DNA from: Rallus limicola
Lineage: Eukaryota; Chordata; Aves; Gruiformes; Rallidae
Direction of reading: 5' to 3'
DNA: 64,000 nt
Assembly: GCA_022605955.1 (NCBI GenBank)
Contig: JAKCOZ010000008.1
Location: forward strand, 7,442,001 to 7,506,000
Positions 25,531 through 37,600 of this stretch are shown piece after piece (position 1 is the first letter of the stretch; each line of letters opens with the position of its first letter). Both the position numbers and the translations under genes were made by a program. The notes under the pieces were generated by a model. The model did no database searches. It had not been told where the DNA came from and was given only the letters and a program-made list of their open reading frames with translations.

Positions 25531-28090
25531 CCAGAGACAGCTCATAAAAGTGAAGTCACGTGTGGTAAGAAGAGTATAGATATCACAACTCACGTGTGAA
25601 GGAAAAGGGAACGAGGTTATGATCATTGTCTGAGGATATCTGTTCAAACAATGTAATAGAAAGGTGCCCCCTTTAAATAAACATTAAACTTTTGCTACAG
25701 GGTTACAATTTACCATTCCAGCATGATCTTTTGAGATGGTGTGAATACATTTAATATAAAGATGTCTGTACAGGCTCCCAAATGCAAGGCATATCTTGCA
25801 CCGCAAGCCTTGCGACTACTTTTTTTAATCAATAGCTCAAAAGTATTCGCTGAACGATCTGTTGGTATCCTACCCATGAAACCTGCAGGAGAATCGCCAC
25901 AGCCCTGTTTGAATCAACATTTACCTTTGACCCTTTCCTTGAAAATGACAAAATAATGGTGGCTTTAAAGGAATTTTTAATTTATTATATGACAAGAGTT
26001 TAGATATGTGCTATACATGCTGCTACCAAATTTTCCATATAATTAACCCAGAGCAATCTGTTAAGAAAGCAAAGCAAAACTGTGATACAAAGGCCAGGTC
26101 CATCACATGCATATGCAAAGGAGACAAGGGAAACTTTACCTCTGAGTCATCCCTTTGCAAAGAGCCTCCCATCCCTGACCCACCCGCAGCCTGCTTCTCC
26201 CGAAGCCAGCCCCTGCCGCTCATTTTCCATCAGCTACCCAAGGATGCAGGTTAGATGGTCACCTATTTTTCAAAGAAACATATATTTTTTAAAGGTGAAG
26301 CTTTTCTTTCTGCATGTGGAAACACTTTGATTACCATTAAAGAAATAACCACCCAAAGCCTAGATATAATTAAAAGACTGGGTGTATTTTTAGATACACT
26401 GAGTGGTCTATATGCCTGAATATGAAAACATGTCATCTTCATTGGGATTTATTTTGCGGTTAAAATAATGCGCAACATTTTCTCCAGAGTCATCTCTGTT
26501 TAATTTATTGCCTACAAAATAGATTAATTTCATTCCCAATTTTTAATAATATATTGCACAAGCCAAAAAAAAAAAAAGAAAAGAAAAAGAAAAAGAAAAA
26601 AAAAGATACTGAAAGGGCAAAATAACTGACATGTTGCATACAGACCTGATTACCAAGTTCTGAAAGCATGGACAGACGTAGACGATCATACTATATTAAA
26701 CTCAGTAATTCACGATTCATACGTATCTCTCAAGATACAAAAGTTATTACAGTTCCTATTTTTTAATAAAAAGATATGAAGGCAAATGGAGATGGAAGGC
26801 CAAAATTGTTATAGGAATTATGGGAATTGACTGATCCTTTCTTGGCAGTGTCGGCTGAGGAAGAGAAGTGTCATCCACCCAAAATGAAATCCTCAAGCCT
26901 AATATCCCACTACTTGGGGAATTTCCCCTTCCCCCCACCCCATTGCTAAGCATTGGCTCAGTATCCTGTACAAAACAAGCTTCATCAACAAGACGAAAGC
27001 TCCAGCTTAGACTAAATCAGCCACAGTAAAGAGTCTGCATAAGACCCCTCAGCCAGCTCCCCGCATCTGGAGATGTTTAATTATTTGTGCAAAACAAACC
27101 CGCTTGGGATGAGGGAGCTGCCCTGTCCTAGCCTTGAGACTCAGGTGCTCCCCCAGGAGCTGAACCCAGAGGTCCATGTTCCCCCCCAGGGGAGGGGGTT
27201 GAGATCTCCTTTCACTGGCTCTATGTTTGGGCTAGTGAGTAGAAAACTCCAACTTGACAAGTTAGCCCTTGCCTCTGTACGTATTTATTCTTTTTGCTCT
27301 CCCAACTCTCTCAAAGATCTCAAACCAGGCAATTGAAAATAGTTCAGTCTTAATTCTGAACTCATTGCAAGGTAACCAAAATGCTTTTTTTTGGCTGATT
27401 TCCACCTTTCAAGACCAGCTTGCTCTGATCTAGTCACTGCTGCCTCGCAGATGTTACTGAGCAGCTCTTCCAGCGCCGAAGACAATCATTTGGAGGAGGT
27501 TTTCAACCTTGCCCCACACTTCCCTGAGAGGCTTCTCCTTCCAGGTGCTAAGCTTTCTGCTGCCCAATCCAATTTGGCTGCTGTGATGGATTTTTTTTCA
27601 TTGCTTGGGAATACTGTTACTACAGAAAGTCAACTGTGTCCCTTGTAACTTTAAATATCAGCAGTGATCTCTGAAGGTGACTTATGCCAACAAGTGTGTT
27701 CTAGAGAGACACTCGTTTGGCAGCACTGTATCACCAATTAGACTGGGAAGTTTTGCCTCAGTTTCGTACTGTTTTCCATATCACTCTGTATGCAGTTTGT
27801 TGCAAAAGAGTGTCTTCATGGATTGGGTAGTCTCCACGTAGCTGCATTGTCAAAATGATTTGTTACTTGACTGATATATTTCCCCAATGGAATAAAATGA
27901 AAATATACGGTACCACAGTAATTGACATAGTCCAGGATTTTGCTGCATTGTCATGTATTATAACTGTATATTCCTATTCTGTCCATGCAACTTACTCTAA
28001 CGTTAGGGTTTAGTGGTTTATTTTAATGGAGGAGAAAGAGTAGAGAAAGAAATCATGCGCATTAAACATTTTCCTGCTTCTTCCTCTTCC
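25531..28090. other. Non-coding DNA
   Basis: No gene is supported. An A-rich tract with GAAAA units lies at 26568-26604. The frame at 27391-27648 (85 codons) has no splice or domain support. Other content is single-copy AT-rich sequence. Confidence 0.5.
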
Positions 28091-28097
28091 TTCCTAG

Positions 28098-28140
28098 GCC
28101 TCAATGCCACGGTGTACGCTCAGACGAGGTCACTGGTAGC
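28098..28140 (+). other. Strong splice-acceptor-like site
   Basis: A long pyrimidine tract (CTGCTTCTTCCTCTTCC) ends in TTCCTAG at 28097, followed by GCCTCAATGCCACGG. It scores well by eye as a 3' splice site. The GT donors that follow (28128, 28136) are poor, so an exon cannot be delimited. Confidence 0.25.
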
Positions 28141-28915
28141 AAGTAGGGGGTTGGGGACTTGAAGAGCTGGCTATGAGCTGTGGCCATCTGCCTGTGTGGC
28201 ATTTTTTGGCTTGGAGCACCTGGTGACTACTGTCTGCTTTATTTAACTACATAGTTAGAGTTTGGTTAAACCAAAGAAAACAAAATCCTGATGTGCATTA
28301 TGGGTTCTGCCTTTGGTTTGTTTGTTCCTTTACAGTTTTAACTCAACTTATGGGAAGTGCTTAGGTTTTAATAGATTTTTGGAGTAGGTTTTGGAGTGAT
28401 TAGCAGAAATCTTTTAAGTGATGTTGGCCACAAAATACAGAGGTTGCTCTGGATTTAAATTTTCCCAAAAGATGGGAGGTAGGCTATTGGTTTGGGTCTG
28501 GATCTCATTCAAGCTGAGCATGCTTCAGGCTCTGTGTAACAAATGACTCCTTTCTCATGAAGTTCAGCAGCAGGCTTTAATACATCTACCCTGCATCTCC
28601 TGAACCCAACTCAACTTGAATCATGATATAATGATGACAAGTGTCATCTAGTAGCTAAGGTGTGGCTATCAAATGTGGTTGCATGTTTGCACAACATTAA
28701 CTCAGAAGATTTGACTTCATGACCAATGTATTGACCCAACACACCCTCTTCTTTCCTGTACAGTGAGGTCTTCTGTTTTGCGGAGAACCTGTGAGACTAT
28801 TTTGTATATACCAGAGCTACCCAGAAAGCTGTGGCCACAATTGTAAGGTTCTCTTCATTTATTCACTCCTAACTCTTTTTTAAAAACAGAATCTTTCAAA
28901 TTCCTTTTTTTCCAG

Positions 28916-28975
28916 GGTAAAAAATAAAGCTTTTAAATCTGCAAAAACGGAGCTCCTTATTCCTGACCGTTAAAT
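28916..28975 (+). other. Candidate 60-nt exon bounded by splice consensus
   Basis: The acceptor TTCCTTTTTTTCCAG ends at 28915 and the donor TAAAT|GTAAGTAT begins at 28976. The interior has stops in all frames, so it could only belong to a non-coding transcript or UTR. Chance pairs of this quality do occur in AT-rich DNA. Confidence 0.2.
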
Positions 28976-29655
28976 GTAAGTATAGACTAACCTGGTTTGA
29001 ATTCTTTTAGCATTTTTTCTTTTCCCAGTGTATTGTTCAGAAACCATGAGGTCAGAAAAGGCACAAATACTAACACTTACTCGCAAACAAATCTACCATT
29101 AGCACACAACCTTGCAACACCGCCTCTGGGGCACGTGGAGGAACCCCTGTCGGGAGGTTGCTGTCCCTAATCCCATCCACTCTTCAGCTCCCTACCTGAA
29201 ATGGCTGCTGGCTGATGTGCCCGTTCCTTTGTGCTTTGTTCTGGGGATTTTTTAACTTCTCAGCTAAAAGCTGGGTGCAGGTGCTTGACCTCAAATGGGG
29301 CGCAGAACAGTCACGGCAGGGGAACGGCACCCCGTACCTGGCATGGGCTCAGACCAGCAGCACAGAAGCAAACATCTCCATTAGCACATTAGCTGCCCTA
29401 TGAGTCAGGCAATCCAGCAGGCAGCCTCTTCCCATAATTGTTTGTCCTCTGTAATTAATTAAAGACGAACCAGCAAATAAACCCCACACTCCTAAGTTTT
29501 CAATGTGTTCCGGCATCCAGAGCTGGCAAGTCTTCTCCACCAGCTCCCTAACAAATACCATCCATAGGAGTTTTATTTCTGTGCAGGCTCGGCTTGGGCT
29601 GTACTTGCAATACAGTTTCCAGCTGTTCAGCTCCAGTCTTTGCGACGAGCTAAAA

Positions 29656-29690
29656 CTATTTATGAAGCTTCAGCAGCAGTTTATAAATAG
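29656..29690. promoter_or_regulatory. Inverted pair of MEF2-like sites
   Basis: CTATTTATGA at 29656-29665 and TTATAAATAG at 29681-29690 both fit the MEF2 consensus YTA(A/T)4TAR closely. They lie as inverted repeats 15 bp apart, separated by AAGCTT and a CAGCAGCAG stretch. A TATA-like use of TTATAAATA is an alternative. Confidence 0.45.
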
Positions 29691-29699
29691 TCACATGAT

Positions 29700-30204
29700 A
29701 AACAGTGGGTTGTGCTGTGTGCAAGAAAATTGAGTGGAGACGTCACCACAGAGTATATCATGGCTTATTAGGAGCTAAAAGGGTCCACAGAAATGTTTCC
29801 CAGCGTGGCAGCTTTCTGCAGATCAGTACCCTCCCAAGCAGGCAGGGCCATGGTGCACCTCCCTGCTGTGCTTCCTAAGCATCTGGGGTGGTACCAGGGT
29901 TGGGGCGGGATGTGGAGTGAGGAGGAAAACCTGCATCCCATGGCCATGGGGCGCAAGTCACTGTGGCCACATGGGTTACCCCAGCGTGCCTGCAGAGCAT
30001 CTCTACACCCCTGCCACCCAGACCCATCCCCAGAATGGAGGGGCCAGCTCCATCCTGGTCAGCTTGAGGAACACACAGCCCATCCCATGCCAAGCTCATC
30101 CTGAGGCCACTGGGAGGTTTCCTTCCTCCACAGCATCAGCTGCGTAAGGGGACCCTGAATTTAGACTACAAAATCTTTTTCTTTTTTTTTTTCTTTCCGC
30201 ATAG
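29700..30204. other. GC-rich patch without a recognisable gene
   Basis: 29790-30150 is GC-rich with overlapping open frames on both strands (103 codons plus, 74 codons minus), again composition-driven. It ends in a T-rich tract that forms the acceptor of the exon candidate at 30205. No upstream exon could be paired convincingly. Confidence 0.45.
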
Positions 30205-30578
30205 GCCGGCAAACAGGCATCATCTGGGAACAATGAGAGCTGTCAGGACGGGGGAAGGGAGCTGGCCAAACTGCGAGCGCAGGCTCAAGAGCCAATGGAA
30301 AGAGAGGGAATGCTCCTCAGGAAAATTTTGCCCTGAAAAAAGCCAAATGTCATTAGCTGAAAATGGATGCTCAGTTTATTGAGATGTGCCTTGTGCCCAG
30401 AGAGCAGCATAGCAGGGACAGGTGACCTATTTTCCTTGGAGAGCAGGGAGAGGTTGCACTCTATTGATCCCTCCCTTCCTCTATATCAGTTCATATATTA
30501 GTTTCTATGGCCTGTGGAGGAAGCAGCCAGTAATGGAGTGATTCATTCACAATGAATAAATCATCTGACTAATTCAGC
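30205..30578 (+). other. Candidate 3'-terminal exon (acceptor, short ORF, poly(A) signal)
   Basis: A pyrimidine tract of about 20 bases ends in CCGCATAG at 30204. From 30205 the frame is open in phase 0 for 43 codons to TGA at 30334-30336. The encoded peptide is hydrophilic, with a charged region containing GRELAKLRAQAQEPMEREG. A canonical AATAAA lies at 30555-30560, followed by a T/G-rich stretch at about 30577-30590. Acceptor, stop and poly(A) signal are in the right order for a last exon. I do not recognise the peptide. It may belong to a non-coding RNA, or the arrangement may be chance. Confidence 0.3.
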
Positions 30579-30786
30579 TTGTTTTTCTGCTCATGGCTCT
30601 TCTATGAACAGACCACCATTTCCCCAAATTTATTTCTTATTTAGATTTATCTTGGGGTTTTGGGGACTTTTGGGGTTTTTGTTCCCTGTATTTTTCACTC
30701 CTGCAAGTCAGGAAAAAATCTATTGGCTCAGTTATGACTGTGTAGATGAGTTGCATGAGGCTGTTCCTAGCCCAGGACTGGATGAG

Positions 30787-30816
30787 CTCATCATGGCAGA
30801 TATTTGCATCAATAAA
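30787..30816 (+). repeat. Single copy of the CTCATCATG..GCAT-octamer repeat
   Basis: The 30-bp segment opens CTCATCATGGCAG and closes ATTTGCATCAATAAA, matching 35025-35057 with only a few small indels. The two sites are 4.2 kb apart. They may be fragments of one unnamed old repeat. The segment contains a perfect octamer ATTTGCAT. Confidence 0.5.
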
Positions 30817-31016
30817 CAGAAGAAAAAAAAATAATTCTGTAAGCTGTTAAACCCAGCAGAGTCCAAAATTCAGTTTCTACAAATACATATGTCCTTCAGG
30901 ACTGAGCCTCTAAACATCTCTGTAACACAGACACCCACAGTGCCAGCACAATTGAAAGGAAAACCTAAGATTTTCAAGGTCAGTGTAAGCATGTTTTTGC
31001 TGCAAGTGTGGATTTT

Positions 31017-31135
31017 AAAGCTAAAAGGAACCATTAGATCATCTGGTTCAACCTCCAGCATGAATCCAGCCATGAAATTTCATCCAGTCTCTCCTGTATC
31101 AAGCCTGATGACTTGTATTTACACAAAGCATAACT
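31017..31135 (-). mobile_element. Ancient CR1 non-LTR retrotransposon, 3' end fragment
   Basis: AAAGGAACCATTAGATCATC, GTTCAACCTCCAGCATG, CCATGAAATTTCATCCAGTC and TGACTTGTATTTACACAAAG follow, in order, the antisense of the 3' untranslated end of the old CR1 subfamilies common in turtles, crocodilians and birds. The sense strand is therefore minus. The copy is 5'-truncated and clearly diverged. It has no terminal octamer repeat, unlike young chicken CR1. It is the best evidence that this is sauropsid DNA. Confidence 0.8.
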
Positions 31136-33088
31136 AAATCAATCTATATCACATTCTGGCTAGTAACCATCTCAATGAGCAGCGCATGTGTAGTGATGTC
31201 ACCTAAAGGATCATTTGGCTTTAGCTCTTGTGAATATGGTGGTAAAAACAATGGAGAAAGCTTTGGTGCTAGACACGGACAAGGTCTGTAGGATTCACAC
31301 CCCATGGTCAGCATCAGACCAGGTTTGGGAAGCCTTGGGTATGCTTCAGCAGCTACCGGCTGGCATGGATGGAGGGTGCAGAAGAGGAGGGAGCTGGCAG
31401 ACCCTCCAGCAGGGCTGGGGGCTGTGGTGGGACTGGGGAGGTTGTCTTCCCCCTCTGGACATGACCCTTCCTCCAACAGAGCAAACCAGTGGAGCAAAAC
31501 TCTGGTGGATTCAGGTGTCAGCACATGCCCATATTTCTTTCAAACTGTATATATATATATTTACATTTCTTTTGCTTGCTCTGCTTAAGAGCACTGCATC
31601 CTTTCATGAGGATTTAACCTACACAAAAGAACAAGCCAGGAAACAAACAGGCGGCAAACACCACCCAAACTAAAGCACCACCTGAAGCAAAAAAATACCA
31701 GGCAACTCCCACACATGTCTTCCCCCACCCACCACATCAATGGGGAGACTCTGTGGCAGAGCACAGTGCTCTGTCCGTTAGCAAGCCCAAACACCCAGGC
31801 ACCAGGCAGAGAAAATTCCCCTCTTCATTGAAAATTGGGAAAAGCTCCCGTCCTTGCATGTCAGAAGCTTCAGCTGAAGCACTTCCCAAGCAGCCTCTGC
31901 AAAGAGACTAAGAAACGAAACAGCATCCTGCCACACCAGATCTCAAGCTAAGCAGCACTGATGAGTCAAATTTTACGTGCAAGCTAATTGCAAGCTGATG
32001 CAAGCTGCAACTGAGTGACACGACACGGCTCTGCGTGAAGAGCTGCCCACGATACTTGCACTCTCCTGCACAGCCTCTGCAGGCTGAACAAGTGTAGCCC
32101 CTCCTAAAAGCTCTCTATGTCCTCGCCAATCTGGACTCAAAATGTAATCACTGTGATAAATGGCTGCAAGTTTCAAACTGGTCAGAAGCTGGGCTCCTAC
32201 AGCCAAGTTCTGAGGAACTGGCCCATGGCCAGGTAATACTCAAAAGTAGACACAATCCTTCCTGCTCTGTCCTCAAACCACCAACAAATTAAGTGTCCGG
32301 TATACTCACCTGACCAAGAGATTTAATATTGTTACAGTAAGGCAACCCAGCCTTCTGAGGAATACCCTTCTTCCAAGGCCTCATCCTAGTCCATACTCTA
32401 AGGCTGCAAGTCAACATTTCCTATCTAAGGGTAAATCAGGGCTCAAAGATGTAACTTAGAGGGAAAAATGGATGTAGCTCAAAAGAAAGAGAGAAGAAGA
32501 CATTAAAAGCTACTCTAAATTGTGCTACTAATTGCCGCAGCATCTTAGGTGAGGTAAGAAAAACTAAGTGCAGCTGTGCCACCTGTGGTGTGACCGGCCA
32601 CCACCGCCCCAGCTGCCTGGGTCAAATGCCCCAGGTATTTTGGAATACCAGCATGCCATTTGTCCTGTGCTGAAATGAGTGAGCTTTTTCCCTAGATTAT
32701 ACCCTCATCTGAAGGAAAAAAGAGATTTCTTATTGCAGAAGGGGATCTTATGTGTATAAATATATATGTATATACAAGTATTTGGAACGAATCCCAAATA
32801 ACTCCTCAACTTTTTAGTTAGTCCTTTTCTTAATTCCCAACTGTCTTGTGTAGACAAGCCCTGAGAGAAAACCAAATAAAGTCCAGAGGTCAAACCCCAC
32901 TCCTGACTCAGTCTTTTGACCAACCACTTCACCTGGTTGCTTGTCTGTCCCTCCAGTTTCAGTCACTTGCAATGTGCCGTTTATCCAGCCTAGATTATCC
33001 AGCCTAGATTCCTATTTAAATACTGTTGTTTGATCAGGTTTTTTCCTGAATAACTTTATGCACTTGTTACTTGTTTTCCCCATTCCAG
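31136..33088. other. Non-coding DNA with GC-rich stretch
   Basis: No gene is supported. 31215-31673 (152 codons plus) and 31144-31524 (126 codons minus) are long frames on opposite strands of the same GC-rich stretch, so neither is credible alone. A (TA)n run lies at 31548-31562. TA-rich words also occur at 32745-32775. A 14-bp perfect tandem duplication (ATCCAGCCTAGATT) lies at 32983-33010. Confidence 0.5.
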
Positions 33089-33257
33089 TTTAACTCCCCT
33101 CTGTTGCTTCCCGGAACCATCTTGATACGGAGGATGAAGACCAAGCACAGAGCACAGGACCAGATGTGTGCCTTCAGCGCTAAGGGGATGGATGAGCGTA
33201 CGAACACACCATGGCTGCAGCACAGCAGCAAGCCCAGCTGTGTGCTCTTATTCCTTG
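33089..33257 (+). other. Candidate 169-nt internal exon
   Basis: The acceptor is a good pyrimidine tract ending TTTTCCCCATTCCAG at 33088. The donor TTG|GTAAGTAC at 33258 matches the U1 consensus at seven positions. The interior is open in one frame for its full length (56 codons plus one base). It keeps CpGs, whereas both flanks are AT-rich. The peptide is basic near its start (RRMKTKHRAQDQ) and is not recognised. This is among the best-formed exons in the window. It could belong to an unannotated gene or lncRNA on the plus strand. Confidence 0.35.
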
Positions 33258-35007
33258 GTAAGTACTAGATTACCAAAAGCAGCTTAGCCTCCAAAGAAAG
33301 GAGTAGATTTAAGATGAGTACAGGGCTCTGCATGACTGATGAGTTGTTTCTCTGTCAACTTTCTCAGGACACCGACGGGGAGTAAAAAGGGAGGGAAATT
33401 CCAAATTAAAATATATTTTTAGAGAATTTTTTTTTATCACACTTCATTTTTTTTTTTTTTATTTTGTAGGAAGCAGCTGAAACTTGCTATGCAACTGTTT
33501 GGCCATGCCTAATGTGGTAGTAAGTTAGAAAGACTTTCAACCTAATACTCTTGAGTCTATTGCAAATACTCAAACATTCCAGCCAACCAGACTGATAAAA
33601 ACAGTTTAATGGGACTATTGGTGAGAGTGATCTCAGATTTGCTAAAAGTCATGTCTATGTTCATGCATGCAAAGCAGCACATTTGCACTTACCAGTCTGA
33701 ATGACTGGTTAAAAATCTTAATGTAAAATTGAGAGAGTGTGAGTCTGTTCTTGGCTGGCTCTTGTAGGCACAAAGAGCATCTAAAAAATCTGAGCGCATT
33801 TTTGAAGTGCTCTCAGAAGTTTTTCTTATGACATAATTGAAAAAAGGGTCAGCCGTGGTTGCAAAATGAATGCTTCAAAGCATCTTTGGCAGTTCTGTAA
33901 GATAAAAGTAAGCTCAAATTTTCGGGTGCTTTATGGTAGAAATAAAGTGCTGTGTTATTTGGTGTATGCTGGAAATTGCTGAAAGCTGAAGAAATACTTG
34001 AGAGTGCAGTAGCTTTTTTTAAAAGTTATATTGAAAAGTTAAAAGTCAAGTTAGTAGCAAGATCTGAGACATTTGGGGTTGGTGGGGGGGTTGTCAGCCT
34101 TTTCTCTGATGTGTTTGTAACACTTCCTATATGTTGTCCCTTTGTATACTCTTCTGGTGATGCAGAGAGAGCTCTTGTCCCTTGTTGTGTACGTGGAAGT
34201 CATGTTTCTGGTAGGGTTTCTGTTTGTATAGGTGACGTGAAATTAGTAGAGCAAAAGATCATTAATTAGTCCACTTTATGCAGAGAATACAAAATTTCAG
34301 GAGATAATTACACAAAGACTAATTCACAAGCATTTGTCCCAACACCCGGCTGCCTACACGTTAATTTCAAATATAAGTCATGTGATTATTTACAATACAC
34401 CATTCTTGCCAAGCCTCTTCACCACCAACAGAGCTCTAGCATTAACTGAGGGCCATGGCAGCTGAGGGCCATGTTCATTACCCCTGGAAGACATTCCAAC
34501 CCCTGTTTTAATTAGATGTAGCTTGAGCAAGTCTAACTGATACCAACCTGGACACCACTGTTGGAACTGGTCATTTGTCTGTACTGGGTTTCTGATTTCA
34601 GCACTACTGTGAAAACTTTATCAAGATGACCAAGGTTACACAACTACAGAAGAAAATGAAATTATCCAGTTCACCATTAACATAAATTTAGGATGTCCTG
34701 AGCATTCGGTATTCTATACCAGGCAGATATCTATCTCAAAGCTGTCTGTAATACAATATTTCAGGGAATTGTTTTTTGAGTTCAGAGAGAGGACAGATTT
34801 TGTTACAAATGTCCAGAGATTCAACTTAGGGTTTTGTAACGTAACTAACTTGGATAAATTAAGGGATTGAAATGCAATGTACTTGGGTGGCTATAAACTG
34901 TCTGGAAACAAAATCCCAAGTGTGCTTAATGATACTATGAAATCTCAGTGACCAAAGTCATCCGGGGTCTTGGGCCACCTCCACCCTCACTTTGCTGGTC
35001 TCCTGTT
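33258..35007. other. AT-rich non-coding DNA
   Basis: No gene is supported. T-rich tracts lie at 33427-33462. A 105-codon frame at 33952-34269 has no context. A partial tandem duplication of CTGAGGGCCATG occurs at about 34447-34474. Confidence 0.5.
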
Positions 35008-35075
35008 CATTTGCATCAATAATTCTCATCATGAATGGCAGCATTTGCATCAATAAATCTCATAGTGAATGGCAG
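35008..35075 (+). repeat. Two-copy 34-bp tandem duplication containing octamer motifs
   Basis: Units 35008-35041 and 35042-35075 each begin CATTTGCATCAATAA and end GAATGGCAG, with about four differences between them. Each contains a perfect ATTTGCAT octamer (POU-factor site) followed by CAATAA. A related 30-bp segment occurs at 30787-30816. Confidence 0.9.
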
Positions 35076-37600
35076 CATGAAAAAAAATCACAGCCATGTA
35101 CAGAGTGTTAGTTTGCTGTTTGATACTTGGTCCTGCTCATGGGATGAAGAGGACACTGTGCTTGTGAAATGATCTAGAAGGATTTGCATTGCTTTCTGTC
35201 TCATCACCTTAGGCTGATTTTGTTCAAGCCCTACTACACAAACATTGTTCTTATCAATATTAGCGCTGCTATATAGCAGATAACCAAGATGCATTGGATC
35301 CTTAGCATTTCAGATATACCATAAGTGATTTAAGAGTTACAGAAATTATTACATGTATCTAATGTCCTCTAGCTTATCTTACTTGTGCTTGTCTTTATTC
35401 CCATGTATCCCACTGAGGATTTTCAACTAGTACAACTCAAGTCCAATACACTTTTTGCATCTCCAAATCAGAGGGTCAGTACCAGACAGATTCCCATGGA
35501 ACCTCCTGAGGGCTGGCACACTTGTTTCTCCCAGGTTTGCAAACATCCATGGAGATCTCCTGCATCCAAAACTTCTACCTTTGCCAGTGACCAAGGCAGA
35601 CTGGGTTTGATTAAAGGAGGTTATGTCTCAGCTGATTCTCCTGTGTTGCGATCCCCCACCAGATATAAACCATATACAAGAGCAATACAAGAAGCAGCTC
35701 TTGGCCAGATGTCACTCACACAACTCTTAAATACAGCATGCCCATTTCAGTCATTATCTCTTTATATGAGGTCATATGAGATTAGTTAATGTTCCCAAGG
35801 TTATCTTAAGGAGAACTCTTTCTAGTGCTGAAACTTCTATTTATTCTGAATGTCTTTTACCCTGCCATCATTTGTTGGTATGTTTGTATTTGAGATGGCC
35901 ACTGCTTTTGCAAAGGTGAAGATGATGTTCCCATCTGATTCAAACCAAATAGTCCAATAGCAGAAATGAAGCACTTATCTGGCTGTTACTTTGCCTCTGG
36001 CCATAGTGCTTTGTGGTGGTTTAACTGCAACCCCAGAGACCCTATAATATAGTTCTTCCTCCTTTTGTGAAGCACATCTTGAGATAAGTCAATAGACTTG
36101 GGAGTGACCAGACACCTCCTCCATTGTGGCCCATTGATACAGATCTGTACTATTTCTTCTTTGATCTGCTTTATCTTCCAGCAACCAGATGTAGCCTCCA
36201 AGACACTGAAAAAATTATTCATCAGCCCATTAACTTGTTTCACCATGAAGTGTTGGCTTTGGGCAAACCTTTGATTTGCTATCAGTCCTGACTCTGGCAA
36301 TAAGTCCCATTCTGGGAATAGGTTTTTTTTCTGTTCTTACCTTACTCTTCATCCTTTATAACGTTGTTTTCTCTGTCCATAAATTTTGAATACACAAACT
36401 CTTTTTTCCCAGTTGACATGGATGCTTTCTTATACCTTTCTATGCTAATCATTTTACAAAATCACACAACCCATTTTAGTATCCACTAAGGTATCTCTCA
36501 AGAAATTGTCTTAGTCAATGAAATTAATGTCCTTAATTAGACCATCTAGTTTGGAAGGCATTAGTGACATTGGAACTGGGCATTTCTGACTGATAATGTT
36601 CGTTAGATCAATTTAGAAAGCAAAAGCAATGTGAAACCAAACTGTATGCTGGTTGGAGGGAACCAATGAGTGGAAGAGCATCTATATTTTCCTGGTAACA
36701 TTTCCATTGCTGGGCATGCTGACACACTCTACTGGATGTGTCTCCTACCAGCAGTGGCTCCACTCTGTAAAGAAATGGCTGTGATGGCTTTGGAGATGCC
36801 TGATTGATAAAGCACTCAGAGAATATGTGATCACATGGAAAGAGTCTAGGTATAGCTTCAGCTTCTTAGTTGCAAGTGAACACATTGCTTTGTTTGTCCT
36901 TTCTGGTGGCATTGCAAGATCAGTTATACCATACTTGGGCTCTCACCCTATTAGTACTCAAATTTGTCCGAACAACCAGTTCCATATTATTCTGTTCTTC
37001 CTGCTCACTATAAACTCTTTTAGCCAAGAGATATTTACCAAACACATCTTTTGGTCATTTAGGTATGTATTTCCCAGCACACATATCCAGATGGCATGCT
37101 CCACACCCCACCCAGCCTTGTCCTAGAAGTGGTAGAGACATACAGACATCACCTCCTGCTGGTCTCAGGGGATGGTTCTCCAGCAGGAGATAGAGATCCT
37201 CTTCTCCATGTCATTGATTCATACACCATAGGTGGGTTTCTCCATACAGCCTAGGGATATGCAATGAGAGGACCAAGCTTGTTAATCCTTGCCTTCCCAA
37301 CTGGGAGGTGGATCTTCCCCACCTGGATGCCTCCTTATTCATGACAGCCATGGCTCACAGATCTCACAGGTGGTGGTGACTTCTCGGTCACTCACAGTGG
37401 TAGGAGCAACAGCACATGTCTGGAGAACAGTATCCAAACAGCCCAGAGGACCTGGAGAGCAGAAGCCAAGGTAGCCTGCACCCTTGCACCACTCACCCAT
37501 GCCAAATGCAACAAGCTGGCACAATCTTGGTAACAAAACATCTGCTGTCATTGCATTCATGTAAATCAGGATAAACCCACATTTTTCAGATCACTCAGAG
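35076..37600 (-). other. Unidentified stretch with broken minus-strand frames
   Basis: Short minus-strand frames occur in succession (35088-35294, 35986-36300, 37339-37560) with plausible amino-acid composition, including cysteine and tryptophan. They are interrupted by many stops and frameshifts. I considered a decayed retroviral gene, but found no LTR, primer-binding site, polypurine tract, or reverse-transcriptase or integrase motif. A plus-strand frame of 134 codons (35385-35789) overlaps and is equally unexplained. Origin unknown; ordinary non-coding DNA is the default reading. Confidence 0.2.

Noticed and set aside
31144..31673. 152-codon plus and 126-codon minus frames
   Set aside because: They overlap on opposite strands of one GC-rich stretch, which marks a composition effect rather than a gene.
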